7,859 bases of DNA from Archangium sp. (GTDB taxonomy: Bacteria > Myxococcota > Myxococcia > Myxococcales > Myxococcaceae): positions 1-7,859 of the forward strand of contig JAEUJR010000911.1 in NCBI GenBank assembly GCA_016793585.1, written 5' to 3'. Below are positions 1 through 5,917 of this stretch, in pieces; the first letter of the stretch is position 1; each line of letters begins with the position of its first letter. The notes beneath the pieces were generated by a model. The model was given only the letters and a program-made list of their open reading frames with translations. It was not told the DNA's origin and did no database searches. Position numbers and translations under genes: made by a program.

Positions 1-804
1 CTTGTAGAGCGCGTACGACTTGATGCGCGGGTTGCTCGTGGCGAACGCCTTCTCGAAGTAGCTGCGCGCCTTCTCGAGCACGTTGGCGACGTCGAAGTAG
101 TGGTTGCCGAGCTGCACGTACGTGTCGGGCACGAACTTCGAACCCGGGTAGCTCTTGAGCAGCTCTTCGTACCGCTTCACGGCGCCGTCGCGCTTGCCCG
201 TCTCGTACAAGTTGTACGCGAGGTTGAAGAGCACCTCGTCTTTGCGCTCGTACGACGGGTACTCGCGGAGGATCGTCTCGTACAGACGCATCGTCTCGGA
301 GCGATAGAGCTCGGACTCGCGGTGATCTTCCTTGGGCTCCGACACCTTCTCACCGCGGTTCTTCTTCTCGTCGGCGTCCTTCTGCTGCTCGAAGTACTTC
401 AACATCTCGCGGCGGTAGAGGTAGCGCGACTTGTCCCAGTAGAGCTCGGCGAGCTGGAAGAGCAGCTCGGACTTCTGCGGGTTGCCGTCTTCGATCTTGG
501 GGATGATCTTCTTCGCCGACTCGATCTGCTCGTCGCGCTTCTTGTCGGCGATGGCTTCACGCTCGACGTCTTCGACCTTCGGCGTCTCGCGGGCCTCGAG
601 CTTCGCAGGGCCCTTGCGCTCCTCGGGCTTCTTGGCGGCCTCGGCGGCCTTCTTGGCGGCTTCGGCGGCCTTCGGGTCGGTCTTCGCCGCGGCGGGAGCC
701 TTCGCCCCACCCTTCTTCGCAGCCTGCGCGTTGGCGTCGATCGAACTCAGCAGCATCGCTGCGGCTGACATGGAGGTGAGCAGTCGGGAGTGAAACAGCT
801 TCAT
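1..804 (-). CDS. Secreted TPR-repeat protein, N-terminal 268 residues (3' end beyond the window)
   Basis: Partial gene: the frame is still open at base 1, giving 268 codons. The ATG at 804-802 is preceded by AGGAG five bases away. Residues 1-27 form a signal peptide (basic start, core MSAAAMLLSS, cleavage near A-N-A-Q), so the product is probably periplasmic. Residues 28-66 are a low-complexity Ala/Lys/Pro stretch containing a duplicated AAEAAKK heptad; residues about 67-108 are charged and helical. TPR-like helix pairs follow: about 109-120 (SELLFQLAELYW), 181-230 (LYETILREYPSY, then EVLFNLAYNLYETGKRDGAVKRY) and 241-268 (YVQLGNHYFDVANVLEKARSYF). Such repeats usually scaffold protein complexes. 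Myxobacterial gliding clusters encode several periplasmic TPR proteins (GltD, GltE/AglT), and this N-terminus resembles that class, but I cannot name it. It is separated from the upstream gltC-like gene by a terminator, so it is probably its own transcription unit that may be co-regulated. Confidence 0.85.
   Translation of the reverse strand, partial: MKLFHSRLLTSMSAAAMLLSSIDANAQAAKKGGAKAPAAAKTDPKAAEAAKKAAEAAKKPEERKGPAKLEARETPKVEDVEREAIADKKRDEQIESAKKIIPKIEDGNPQKSELLFQLAELYWDKSRYLYRREMLKYFEQQKDADEKKNRGEKVSEPKEDHRESELYRSETMRLYETILREYPSYERKDEVLFNLAYNLYETGKRDGAVKRYEELLKSYPGSKFVPDTYVQLGNHYFDVANVLEKARSYFEKAFATSNPRIKSYALYK
629..670 (-). repeat. Tandem 21-bp repeat (two copies) coding for an Ala/Lys/Glu heptad
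   Basis: Two adjacent 21-base units (629-649 and 650-670) differ at one base. Read on the minus strand they encode the repeated heptad A-A-E-A-A-K-K in the linker between the signal peptide and the TPR region of the gene at 1-804. This suggests a helical, slippage-prone spacer whose length may vary between strains. Confidence 0.75.
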
Positions 805-809
805 TGCGG

Positions 810-814
810 CTCCT
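810..814 (-). promoter_or_regulatory. Strong ribosome binding site of the TPR gene
   Basis: AGGAG lies five bases before the ATG at 804 and fixes that start. It is the best Shine-Dalgarno match in the left half of the window, in keeping with a gene that begins its own message rather than depending on translational coupling. Confidence 0.8.
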
Positions 815-837
815 GTCGGAGTTGAGGCTCTGCCGAA

Positions 838-877
838 GTGGTGTTGTCCGCTGAAAACGGCGCGGACCCTACACCAC
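838..877 (-). promoter_or_regulatory. Long interrupted inverted repeat in the leader of the TPR gene
   Basis: Perfect outer arms of 7 bp (GTGGTGT with ACACCAC, 838-844 and 871-877) enclose perfect inner arms of 6 bp (GTCCGC with GCGGAC, 846-851 and 862-867). The loop is 10 bases, with a small internal bulge (one base on one side, three on the other). It ends 33 bases before the ATG at 804. No T-run follows on the minus strand, so it is not a typical terminator. It could be a 5'-leader RNA structure or a dyad operator; no convincing -35/-10 pair could be placed beside it. Confidence 0.5.
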
Positions 878-886
878 GGGTTTGAT

Positions 887-919
887 GGAAAGAAAGGGTG
901 CCAGCCGTGGCCAGCACCC
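887..919 (-). terminator. Rho-independent terminator after the gltC-like gene
   Basis: On the minus strand a 24-base element (919-896) folds into a 10-bp stem, GGGTGCTGGC pairing with GCTGGCACCC including two G-T wobbles. The loop is CACG, followed directly by TTTCTTTCC (895-887). It lies 57 bases past the TGA of the gltC-like gene and before the next gene. This is the standard form of an intrinsic terminator and marks the likely end of the operon. Confidence 0.8.
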
Positions 920-936
920 CTGAATCACGAGCATTT

Positions 937-958
937 CGGAAGGCTTGGACGCCCTCCG
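937..958 (-). terminator. Second hairpin between the gltC-like stop and the terminator
   Basis: Minus-strand CGGAGGGC pairs with GCCTTCCG over 8 bp (one G-T wobble) around a six-base loop, starting 18 bases after the TGA at 976. It is followed by AAATGC, not a T-run, so alone it is a poor terminator. Together with the stem at 896-919 it forms a tandem pair that could protect the 3' end of the message or back up termination. Confidence 0.45.
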
Positions 959-975
959 ACCTGCGTTGGTTCTGC

Positions 976-2514
976 TCAGTTCTTGCCGACCGGGCAGCCC
1001 TTCTTCAGCGTGTACTGGTAGTACCCGATCTCGTCGCGCCAGAACTCGCCCTGGAAGCGCCAGTAGTTCCAGTTCTCGGCGGGCATCTGCGGGCGGTAGA
1101 GCGTCTGCTTCTTCAGCAGCGAGTTCTGATCGCTGCCCGACTCGGCGAACTCCTTCTCGGCCTTGGCGACTTCGAACCGAATGATCTCGGCCTGATCACC
1201 GAACCCCTTGATGGTGCGGTAGGCCTCCTGAATGCGGTTCTTCGCGGTCTGGCCAGCGACCTGCTCGAGGGTGCCGCGGTTCTGGTCGAGATACGAGATG
1301 AGCTCGTTGGAGAGCTTCGCGCTCTTCCACGACTGAATGCCGTCGATGGTGGCCTTCTCCGCGTCAATCTCCTTCAGAATCGAGAAGAGGCCCAGCATTC
1401 GCTCGTTCGAACGAACCCAGTTGAGCACCGGCTTGGGCAGCTTGTCGGAGTCGGTCGTGTCGACGAGCTTGAAGAAGTAGGCGTTGTCCTTCGCTTCACC
1501 TTCGACGATGGGCTTCAGGGCTTCAGCCATCGGCAGGTAGATCTTCTCGTACTCGACGAGCGCTGACTTCGACTCTTCGTAGAGGCAAGCGAAGTAGTAG
1601 ATCGTGGAGGTCAGAATCCACGACTCGGGCTGGAACGCGCCCGCGAACTGCGGGGCGTAGAGCGCCTGCAACGAGCCGAGGCCGCCGCCGTAGTCGTCGT
1701 TCTGGAAGCGGGCGAAGCCGTTCTCGAACAGCGACAGATCCCAGTACTTCGAGAAGCGCGGAATCTTCTCGTACGCTTTGGTCGACTTGTCGAAGTTGCC
1801 CAGGCCGTAGTGCACGCGGCCGAGACCGAGGTTGGCGAGCTGCTGAATCTCGGCGAGGTCGAGCATCTTGGCGCGCGGGTCGATCTTCAGCACCTTCTCG
1901 AAGATCTCGACCGCCTCTTCCTGGTGCTTGCGCTTCTCGTCTTCGCTGGTCGCCGGGTAGCGGGGATCGGAGAGCGCGATGCCCTGAAGGTAGAGCGCCT
2001 TCGCGTAGACCTGGCTGGTGTCGGGAACGGCGTCGAGGAACTGCTTCGACTCGTCGAGCTTGCCTCGGCGGTGCGAGATGCGGCCGATGAGGTAGTTGAT
2101 GCGCGAGAGCACCTCGAGCGGCAACGTCGCCCACGCCTCGGCGTAGCGGTCGTACAGCTTCTCGAGCTGCGAGGGGATCAGGTAGTCGTCGTTGAGCTGC
2201 TCCTGCAGCGTCACGAGCGCCTCGACCGCCTTTCCGTGAAACGGGTGCGACGGCCCGGCCTTGACGATCGGGCTGTAGAACACGAACGCAGTGAACGGCA
2301 GGTTCTGCCGCTGGAAGCTCGAGGCCAGGTAGTACTCGGCCTTGAGCTTGAGATCGTTGTCGGTCGTCGTGTTGTAGACGTCGAAGAACAAGCGGGCGGA
2401 GTCTTCGAACGACCCGCCGTTATAGGCCGACAGGGCCTTGTTGTAGGTGGCCAGGTCCTGAGCTGAGGCGATGGCCGCGGTCAGCAGTGCAACGAGCGTG
2501 AGTGCGCGAGTCAT
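976..2514 (-). CDS. gltC: Periplasmic TPR protein, GltC-like (gliding motility)
   Basis: 512 residues. In M. xanthus GltC is a periplasmic or outer-membrane-associated TPR protein working with GltA and GltB in focal-adhesion gliding. Here residues 1-18 are a signal peptide (core LTLVALLTAA, cleavage after A-S-A). TPR-like helices fill about 20-85 and 134-270; 270-340 continues with aromatic-rich helices; about 365-470 is a charged, possibly coiled-coil stretch. The C-terminus (about 480-507) is strikingly aromatic (ENWNYWRFQGEFW, then GYYQYTLKKGC) and resembles what I recall of myxobacterial GltC proteins. Only two cysteines occur (309 and 507). I prefer the ATG at 2514, with GGTGA five bases upstream, over an in-frame GTG at 2523, which would put Thr-Phe-Met before the basic start of the signal peptide. 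It lies 12 bases after the beta-barrel gene and ends the operon. Secretion and TPR content are seen; the name is inferred from order and architecture. Confidence 0.7.
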   Translation of the reverse strand: MTRALTLVALLTAAIASAQDLATYNKALSAYNGGSFEDSARLFFDVYNTTTDNDLKLKAEYYLASSFQRQNLPFTAFVFYSPIVKAGPSHPFHGKAVEALVTLQEQLNDDYLIPSQLEKLYDRYAEAWATLPLEVLSRINYLIGRISHRRGKLDESKQFLDAVPDTSQVYAKALYLQGIALSDPRYPATSEDEKRKHQEEAVEIFEKVLKIDPRAKMLDLAEIQQLANLGLGRVHYGLGNFDKSTKAYEKIPRFSKYWDLSLFENGFARFQNDDYGGGLGSLQALYAPQFAGAFQPESWILTSTIYYFACLYEESKSALVEYEKIYLPMAEALKPIVEGEAKDNAYFFKLVDTTDSDKLPKPVLNWVRSNERMLGLFSILKEIDAEKATIDGIQSWKSAKLSNELISYLDQNRGTLEQVAGQTAKNRIQEAYRTIKGFGDQAEIIRFEVAKAEKEFAESGSDQNSLLKKQTLYRPQMPAENWNYWRFQGEFWRDEIGYYQYTLKKGCPVGKN

Positions 2515-2526
2515 GAAGGTCACCGA

Positions 2527-3648
2527 TCAGAACAGGAACGAGATGCCGGCGTAGAGGCCGACGTTGTTGAGCACGTCCGACGAGGGGTTGCGGACGAGGC
2601 CGAGCGCGAGCGGAACGTCGTTGGAGCGCTTGAGGCCCGTGTCGGGGTCGGTGCCGTCGAAGGTGTCGACGCGGCAGGTGGCGCCGACCTGCGCGCTGGT
2701 GACCGGGCGGCCACCACGCAGGGCGTTGTCCATCGCGCGAAGATCTTCCGAGCCACAGCCGTTCACCCGCTCGACGCGCGCCGTGTAGACGACGTCACGA
2801 ACCTCGAGCCGGAACGCGAAGCGCTGACCGAGCTGCAGGCGGAAGCCCGCGCCGAGGCCTGCCATGAAGCGGTAGCCCGTGTCGCCGTAGGTGGCGGGTG
2901 AGATCGAGCCGTCCTGGCGCGCGCTCTCGGGCTTGAGCTGGTGACGGGTGCCGCCGATGCCGGCGCCGCCGTTGAGCACGAACGAGAACTGAGCGAGCGT
3001 GCCCTCGAAGAAGGCGAACTTGCCGTAGATGGGCGTCACTTCGACGCCGCCCAGCACGCCCCACGTCCACAACAGCGACGAGGCGGCTTGCGCCTCGACA
3101 CGGGCCTTCTCGACGAGCTCGCCGTTGAGCGACGACTCCGAGTTGAACCAGTTGCCGCCGCCCGTGATCATCAGGCCGAAGTTTTCCTGCAGGTGGTACG
3201 TCAGCTGGCCCATCGTGCCGAAGTGCTGCGTGAACTTGCCGTTCACCTGCAGGGACACGGGGTACAGCGTCACCTCGAAACGGCCCGAGTCAGAGAATCG
3301 CTTCTGCTCGACGATGTGAACGCCGACGTTCGGGTTGAACAGCGGAGCGCCGTTCACCAGCTTCATCTGCTCTGCGGAGCCACCAGCCGTGGTGGTCGCG
3401 GGCGTCGCGACGGTGGGCGTGGTGGCCGGCGTCTCGGCAGGCGTGGTGGTGGGCGTCGTGGTCGCCGCTGGCTCGGGCTTCTTGTCGGGCGTTGGCGTCG
3501 GGTTGGCCGGAGGATCGTCTTCGTCGTCATCGGCAGCAGCGCCACCGGCCTGGCTCAAGACGAGCGAGGGCTGAACGAAGGCGGGCGCCGCGAAGGTACG
3601 GCCGGCCGCGAGGAACGTGAGGGCTGCGAGGAGGAAAGTCGTGCGCAT
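2527..3648 (-). CDS. gltA: Outer-membrane beta-barrel protein with disordered N-terminal insert, GltA-like
   Basis: 373 residues. Residues 1-20 are a signal peptide (core FLLAALTFLAAG). Residues 40-45 are an acidic run (DDDEDD) and 46-90 a Pro/Thr-rich linker, probably disordered. From about 108 the chain shows alternating beta-strand patterns ending in L-F at the C-terminus, the usual outer-membrane insertion signal. It shares with the next barrel upstream a VEQKR-type opening, a PIYGK motif (206-210) followed by a Phe-rich strand and a Gly-rich GGAG, and an RLEVR-type strand (280-284). I take both to belong to the myxobacterial outer-membrane beta-barrel family (TIGR04565-like, from memory). 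C298 and C325 flank a likely surface loop and could pair. The ATG at 3648 starts the signal peptide; the open frame extends upstream inside its neighbour. The start lies 14 bases after the previous stop, with GAGGA overlapping that TGA. The GltA name rests on order before the gltC-like gene; A and B could be swapped. Confidence 0.72.
   Translation of the reverse strand: MRTTFLLAALTFLAAGRTFAAPAFVQPSLVLSQAGGAAADDDEDDPPANPTPTPDKKPEPAATTTPTTTPAETPATTPTVATPATTTAGGSAEQMKLVNGAPLFNPNVGVHIVEQKRFSDSGRFEVTLYPVSLQVNGKFTQHFGTMGQLTYHLQENFGLMITGGGNWFNSESSLNGELVEKARVEAQAASSLLWTWGVLGGVEVTPIYGKFAFFEGTLAQFSFVLNGGAGIGGTRHQLKPESARQDGSISPATYGDTGYRFMAGLGAGFRLQLGQRFAFRLEVRDVVYTARVERVNGCGSEDLRAMDNALRGGRPVTSAQVGATCRVDTFDGTDPDTGLKRSNDVPLALGLVRNPSSDVLNNVGLYAGISFLF
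3379..3513 (-). repeat. Low-complexity Thr/Pro-coding stretch
   Basis: Residues 46-90 of the beta-barrel at 2527-3648 are almost entirely Thr, Pro and Ala, built from degenerate ACC/ACG/CCG codons that appear as repeated GGCGTNGTGG-like words on the plus strand. It encodes a flexible spacer rather than a folded domain. Confidence 0.65.
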
Positions 3649-3659
3649 GGTGGGTGACG

Positions 3660-3665
3660 TCCTCA
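3660..3665 (-). promoter_or_regulatory. Stop codon fused with ribosome binding site (TGAGGA)
   Basis: The TGA of the first barrel gene (3665-3663) continues into GGA, giving a GAGGA Shine-Dalgarno that overlaps the stop and lies 11 bases before the ATG at 3648. This points to translational coupling, with ribosomes ending one barrel starting the other. Confidence 0.6.
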
Positions 3666-4451
3666 GAAGACGAAGCTGTAGCCGAGGTCGATCTGGCTGA
3701 TCGTGCTGATGCCCGCGTTCGGCGACTGCATGCCGCCAGCGGTGGGGTTCGCCGCGCTGACGTTCGCGCGATCGACGTTGACCCAGTAGGAGTCGAGGAA
3801 GGACCAGGTGCGCGCCTCGAGACGAACGGCGTGCTTCTCCGTAATGAAGAAGCGGAAGCCGAGCGCGAGCGACACGATCGGGCTCACCTTGGTCTCGGTG
3901 AAGTACTGGCCGCAGCCGCTGCCAGTGCGCTGCAGACAGATGAGCAGCGACTCGCGGTTGAACAGACCCGCGCCGCCGCCAGCCCACAGGTAGAGCTGGA
4001 AGTGAACGGGCAGCTCGGCGAGCAGGTTGATCTTGCCGTAGATGGGCTGGAACCGAATGCCCACGATGCCGTTGGCCGTCATCTGCCAGAGGTCGGAGAA
4101 GTCATTGATGCGCGGCAGGTTCATCTGGGTGAGGAACGCTTCCTTCACCTGATCGGCCAGCGAGGTCTGACGCGAGATCGCGTAGCCGGCGCGCAGCTCG
4201 ATCGCGAACCACTCGGCCACGTTGTACGCGGCAGAGATGTTGAGGTTGTAGTGATCGGTCAGGCGCGGGAGCAGCGTGAAGCCGACGTTGCCACCGACCT
4301 CCCAACGCTTCTCGACCAGGTAGAGCCGGTTGCGCACCGCAACCTTCTCGACGAGCTCGGCCTCGTCCTCCGCTGACTGGGCCCACGCACTGCTGCTGGC
4401 CACCATCGCCAGACACAGCGCACTCATCTGCAACACGTTTCGAATGCTCAT
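3663..4451 (-). CDS. gltB: Outer-membrane beta-barrel protein, GltB-like
   Basis: 262 residues. Residues 1-24 are a signal peptide (core LQMSALCLAMVASS, cleavage after A-W-A). The mature chain opens with a short acidic helix (about 26-36), then alternating strands (VEKRWEVGGNVGFTLLP at 46-62, WFAIELRAGYAIS at 81-93), the PIYGK motif (136-140), a Gly-rich segment GGGAGLF (158-164), and a final strand ending Y-S-F-V-F, a classic outer-membrane C-terminus. C172 and C180 lie close together in a probable loop. It is a compact paralogue of the following barrel, without that protein's acidic and Thr/Pro insert. GAGGTG a few bases before the ATG at 4451 supports this start; the frame extends upstream but only through the end of the VWA gene. 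Barrel topology and paralogy are clear from sequence. Assignment to GltB, an outer-membrane component of M. xanthus gliding, rests on order in a barrel-barrel-TPR set. Confidence 0.72.
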   Translation of the reverse strand: MSIRNVLQMSALCLAMVASSSAWAQSAEDEAELVEKVAVRNRLYLVEKRWEVGGNVGFTLLPRLTDHYNLNISAAYNVAEWFAIELRAGYAISRQTSLADQVKEAFLTQMNLPRINDFSDLWQMTANGIVGIRFQPIYGKINLLAELPVHFQLYLWAGGGAGLFNRESLLICLQRTGSGCGQYFTETKVSPIVSLALGFRFFITEKHAVRLEARTWSFLDSYWVNVDRANVSAANPTAGGMQSPNAGISTISQIDLGYSFVF

Positions 4452-4462
4452 GGCACCTCGGC

Positions 4463-5917
4463 TCAAGGACAGCTCGTCTGGAAGTTGGCGAGCACGTCGT
4501 AACAAACCTCGACCGTGCTCAAGGACTCGGGCACCGAGGTGCCCTCGAAGCGGACCATGTTGCGAAGGCCCGCGAGATCGCACTGCACATACTGGGCGCC
4601 GTTCGCCGGCCCATCAGTTCGAACTTCGACTCTGCGCGCGCAACGACCGTTGCGGCAGAACTGGTCGACGGGGCAGTTCCCGTCGACCTGGCACATCATC
4701 GAGTTCGGCGGCGACACGAACGCTTCGATGCCGCGCGCCACGCCAGCGGCTGCACGAACATCGGGGCCGCGCGTGAGCCGGAATTCGCGGCGCAGACCCG
4801 AGGCCGAGAAGCCCAACGATGCGAGCGCGCCAGAGAAGTCGTCCTGGCAGATGTCGACCGCCACCCCACCCGTCTGCGCGGCGACCTGAACGTAGCGACC
4901 ACCGAAGTAGGCGATCTCGAGGCCGCCGTCGTTCGTTCCGCTCGAGGGGCAGCCCGCGTCTCGGTCGCGCGAATTGCGGCAGCAGCCGACGTGCGGGCTC
5001 GGGTCACCGAACTGCGAGGGAACGCCGGAGTCAGGATCGATCGCGGTGATGGCGGCGACCGCGACGGCCTCGCCGTTTCCGTAGCCCTTGAACGTCTCGA
5101 AGAAGCGCGTGAAGTACGCGGTCGAGCCCCAGTTGCCAGCCGCGGTGAGGATCTGATCGTTCGCGCAGCGGCAGCCGGGGTCGGCGCTGCAGACGGGCTG
5201 GCGCGTGAGCGGCGTACACGACGAGTCATCTTCGTCGGAGACGAACACCACGTAGAGCGCAGCCTCGGGGCGAACGAAGCGCACGACCGCGTCGGTCGAG
5301 ACGTTGAGCGGGTTGGTCAGCGCGAGATAGGCGGCAAAGAGACCACGCTCCTGCGGGCTGCCGTTCGTTCCGACCTGCGCCATCTGGTTGAACGCCATCA
5401 CGGCGGTCGAGGTGTTGCCGCCGGTGTTGCAGGTCACGGCGCCAGCCATGTCGGGCGCGCACGAGATGAAGTCGTCGCGGAGCGCGCCGAGGCTCCACTG
5501 GCGCAGCTTGCCGCGCGTCGCGGGATCATCGGTGTCGGTCGTGGTGACAGCGATGTGGAAGTCGATCGGCGGCATCGCAGCGACGAGCTGGTTGATGAAG
5601 CCCTGGAAGTTCGCCGCCAGCCGTTGCTGCTTGGGCCCCATCGAGCCCGACGAGTCGACGACCCACAGAATGTCGACCTTGCGCACCGACAACTGCGTGT
5701 ACGTGTCGCACTGCCGCGGAACGTTGACCGAAAAGTTGTCAGTCGCGCGCGTGGGGTCGGTGTCGACCGAGGGCGACTTCTCGTCGACGCTCGGAGTCCC
5801 GGGAACGACGACGAACGACTCGACGATGCGGCGCGTTCGCTGGTTGTCTTTGCACGCAGCCGTCGCCACGGCGAGCGAAGCCAGAAGAACAAAGAGCCTG
5901 ACAGCAGAGGCGCGCAT
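4463..5917 (-). CDS. VWA-domain lipoprotein with MIDAS motif, CglB-like putative surface adhesin
   Basis: 484 residues. A signal peptide with core LFVLLASLAVATA leads to a lipobox-like T-A-A-C at Cys22, so the product is probably a lipid-anchored envelope protein. After a linker (23-70), a VWA domain spans about 80-295. It has the metal-site motif D88-S-S90-G-S92 after a hydrophobic strand (VDILWVV), a candidate MIDAS threonine at 169 or 171 (GGNTST) and D228 in VVFVSDED. Cys409, 415, 421 and 426 form a small cysteine-rich module near the C-terminus. There are 19 cysteines, 18 besides the lipid one, an even number that fits disulfides. In M. xanthus CglB is a VWA lipoprotein adhesin of gliding, but its VWA opening as I recall differs from this one, and many delta-type bacteria have unrelated VWA lipoproteins, so I call this CglB-like in architecture only. 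It starts 111 bases after the Cys-rich gene without a clear Shine-Dalgarno and ends 11 bases before the gltB-like start. By position it could correspond to the lipoprotein encoded beside gltB (GltK/CglC). Confidence 0.82.
   Translation of the reverse strand: MRASAVRLFVLLASLAVATAACKDNQRTRRIVESFVVVPGTPSVDEKSPSVDTDPTRATDNFSVNVPRQCDTYTQLSVRKVDILWVVDSSGSMGPKQQRLAANFQGFINQLVAAMPPIDFHIAVTTTDTDDPATRGKLRQWSLGALRDDFISCAPDMAGAVTCNTGGNTSTAVMAFNQMAQVGTNGSPQERGLFAAYLALTNPLNVSTDAVVRFVRPEAALYVVFVSDEDDSSCTPLTRQPVCSADPGCRCANDQILTAAGNWGSTAYFTRFFETFKGYGNGEAVAVAAITAIDPDSGVPSQFGDPSPHVGCCRNSRDRDAGCPSSGTNDGGLEIAYFGGRYVQVAAQTGGVAVDICQDDFSGALASLGFSASGLRREFRLTRGPDVRAAAGVARGIEAFVSPPNSMMCQVDGNCPVDQFCRNGRCARRVEVRTDGPANGAQYVQCDLAGLRNMVRFEGTSVPESLSTVEVCYDVLANFQTSCP

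Noticed and set aside
888..903. Sigma-54-like TGGCAC box on the minus strand before the TPR gene
   Set aside because: The TGGCAC is the 3' arm of the terminator stem, and no GC-containing -12 element follows at the required spacing.
898..1566. Plus-strand open frame of 222 codons opposite the gltC-like gene
   Set aside because: It starts within the terminator region and its composition mirrors the reverse of the TPR gene. No recognisable protein features.
2515..2523. GTG start at 2523 for the gltC-like gene
   Set aside because: In frame, but the ATG at 2514 has better spacing from GGTGA and gives a normal signal peptide beginning Met-Thr-Arg.
3649..3987. Upstream extension of the second barrel's open frame to 486 codons
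   Set aside because: The added 113 residues overlap the preceding barrel gene in another frame and would bury the signal peptide that starts at 3648.
2941..4376. Plus-strand open frames opposite the two barrel genes (2941-3657, 3654-4376)
   Set aside because: Their Arg/Glu/Val-rich sequence is the complement of the barrel codons; both barrels have signal peptides, strand patterns and terminal Phe on the minus strand.
4452..4583. Upstream extension of the first barrel's open frame by 44 codons
   Set aside because: It overlaps the end of the VWA gene, and the ATG at 4451 has a ribosome site and begins a clean signal peptide.
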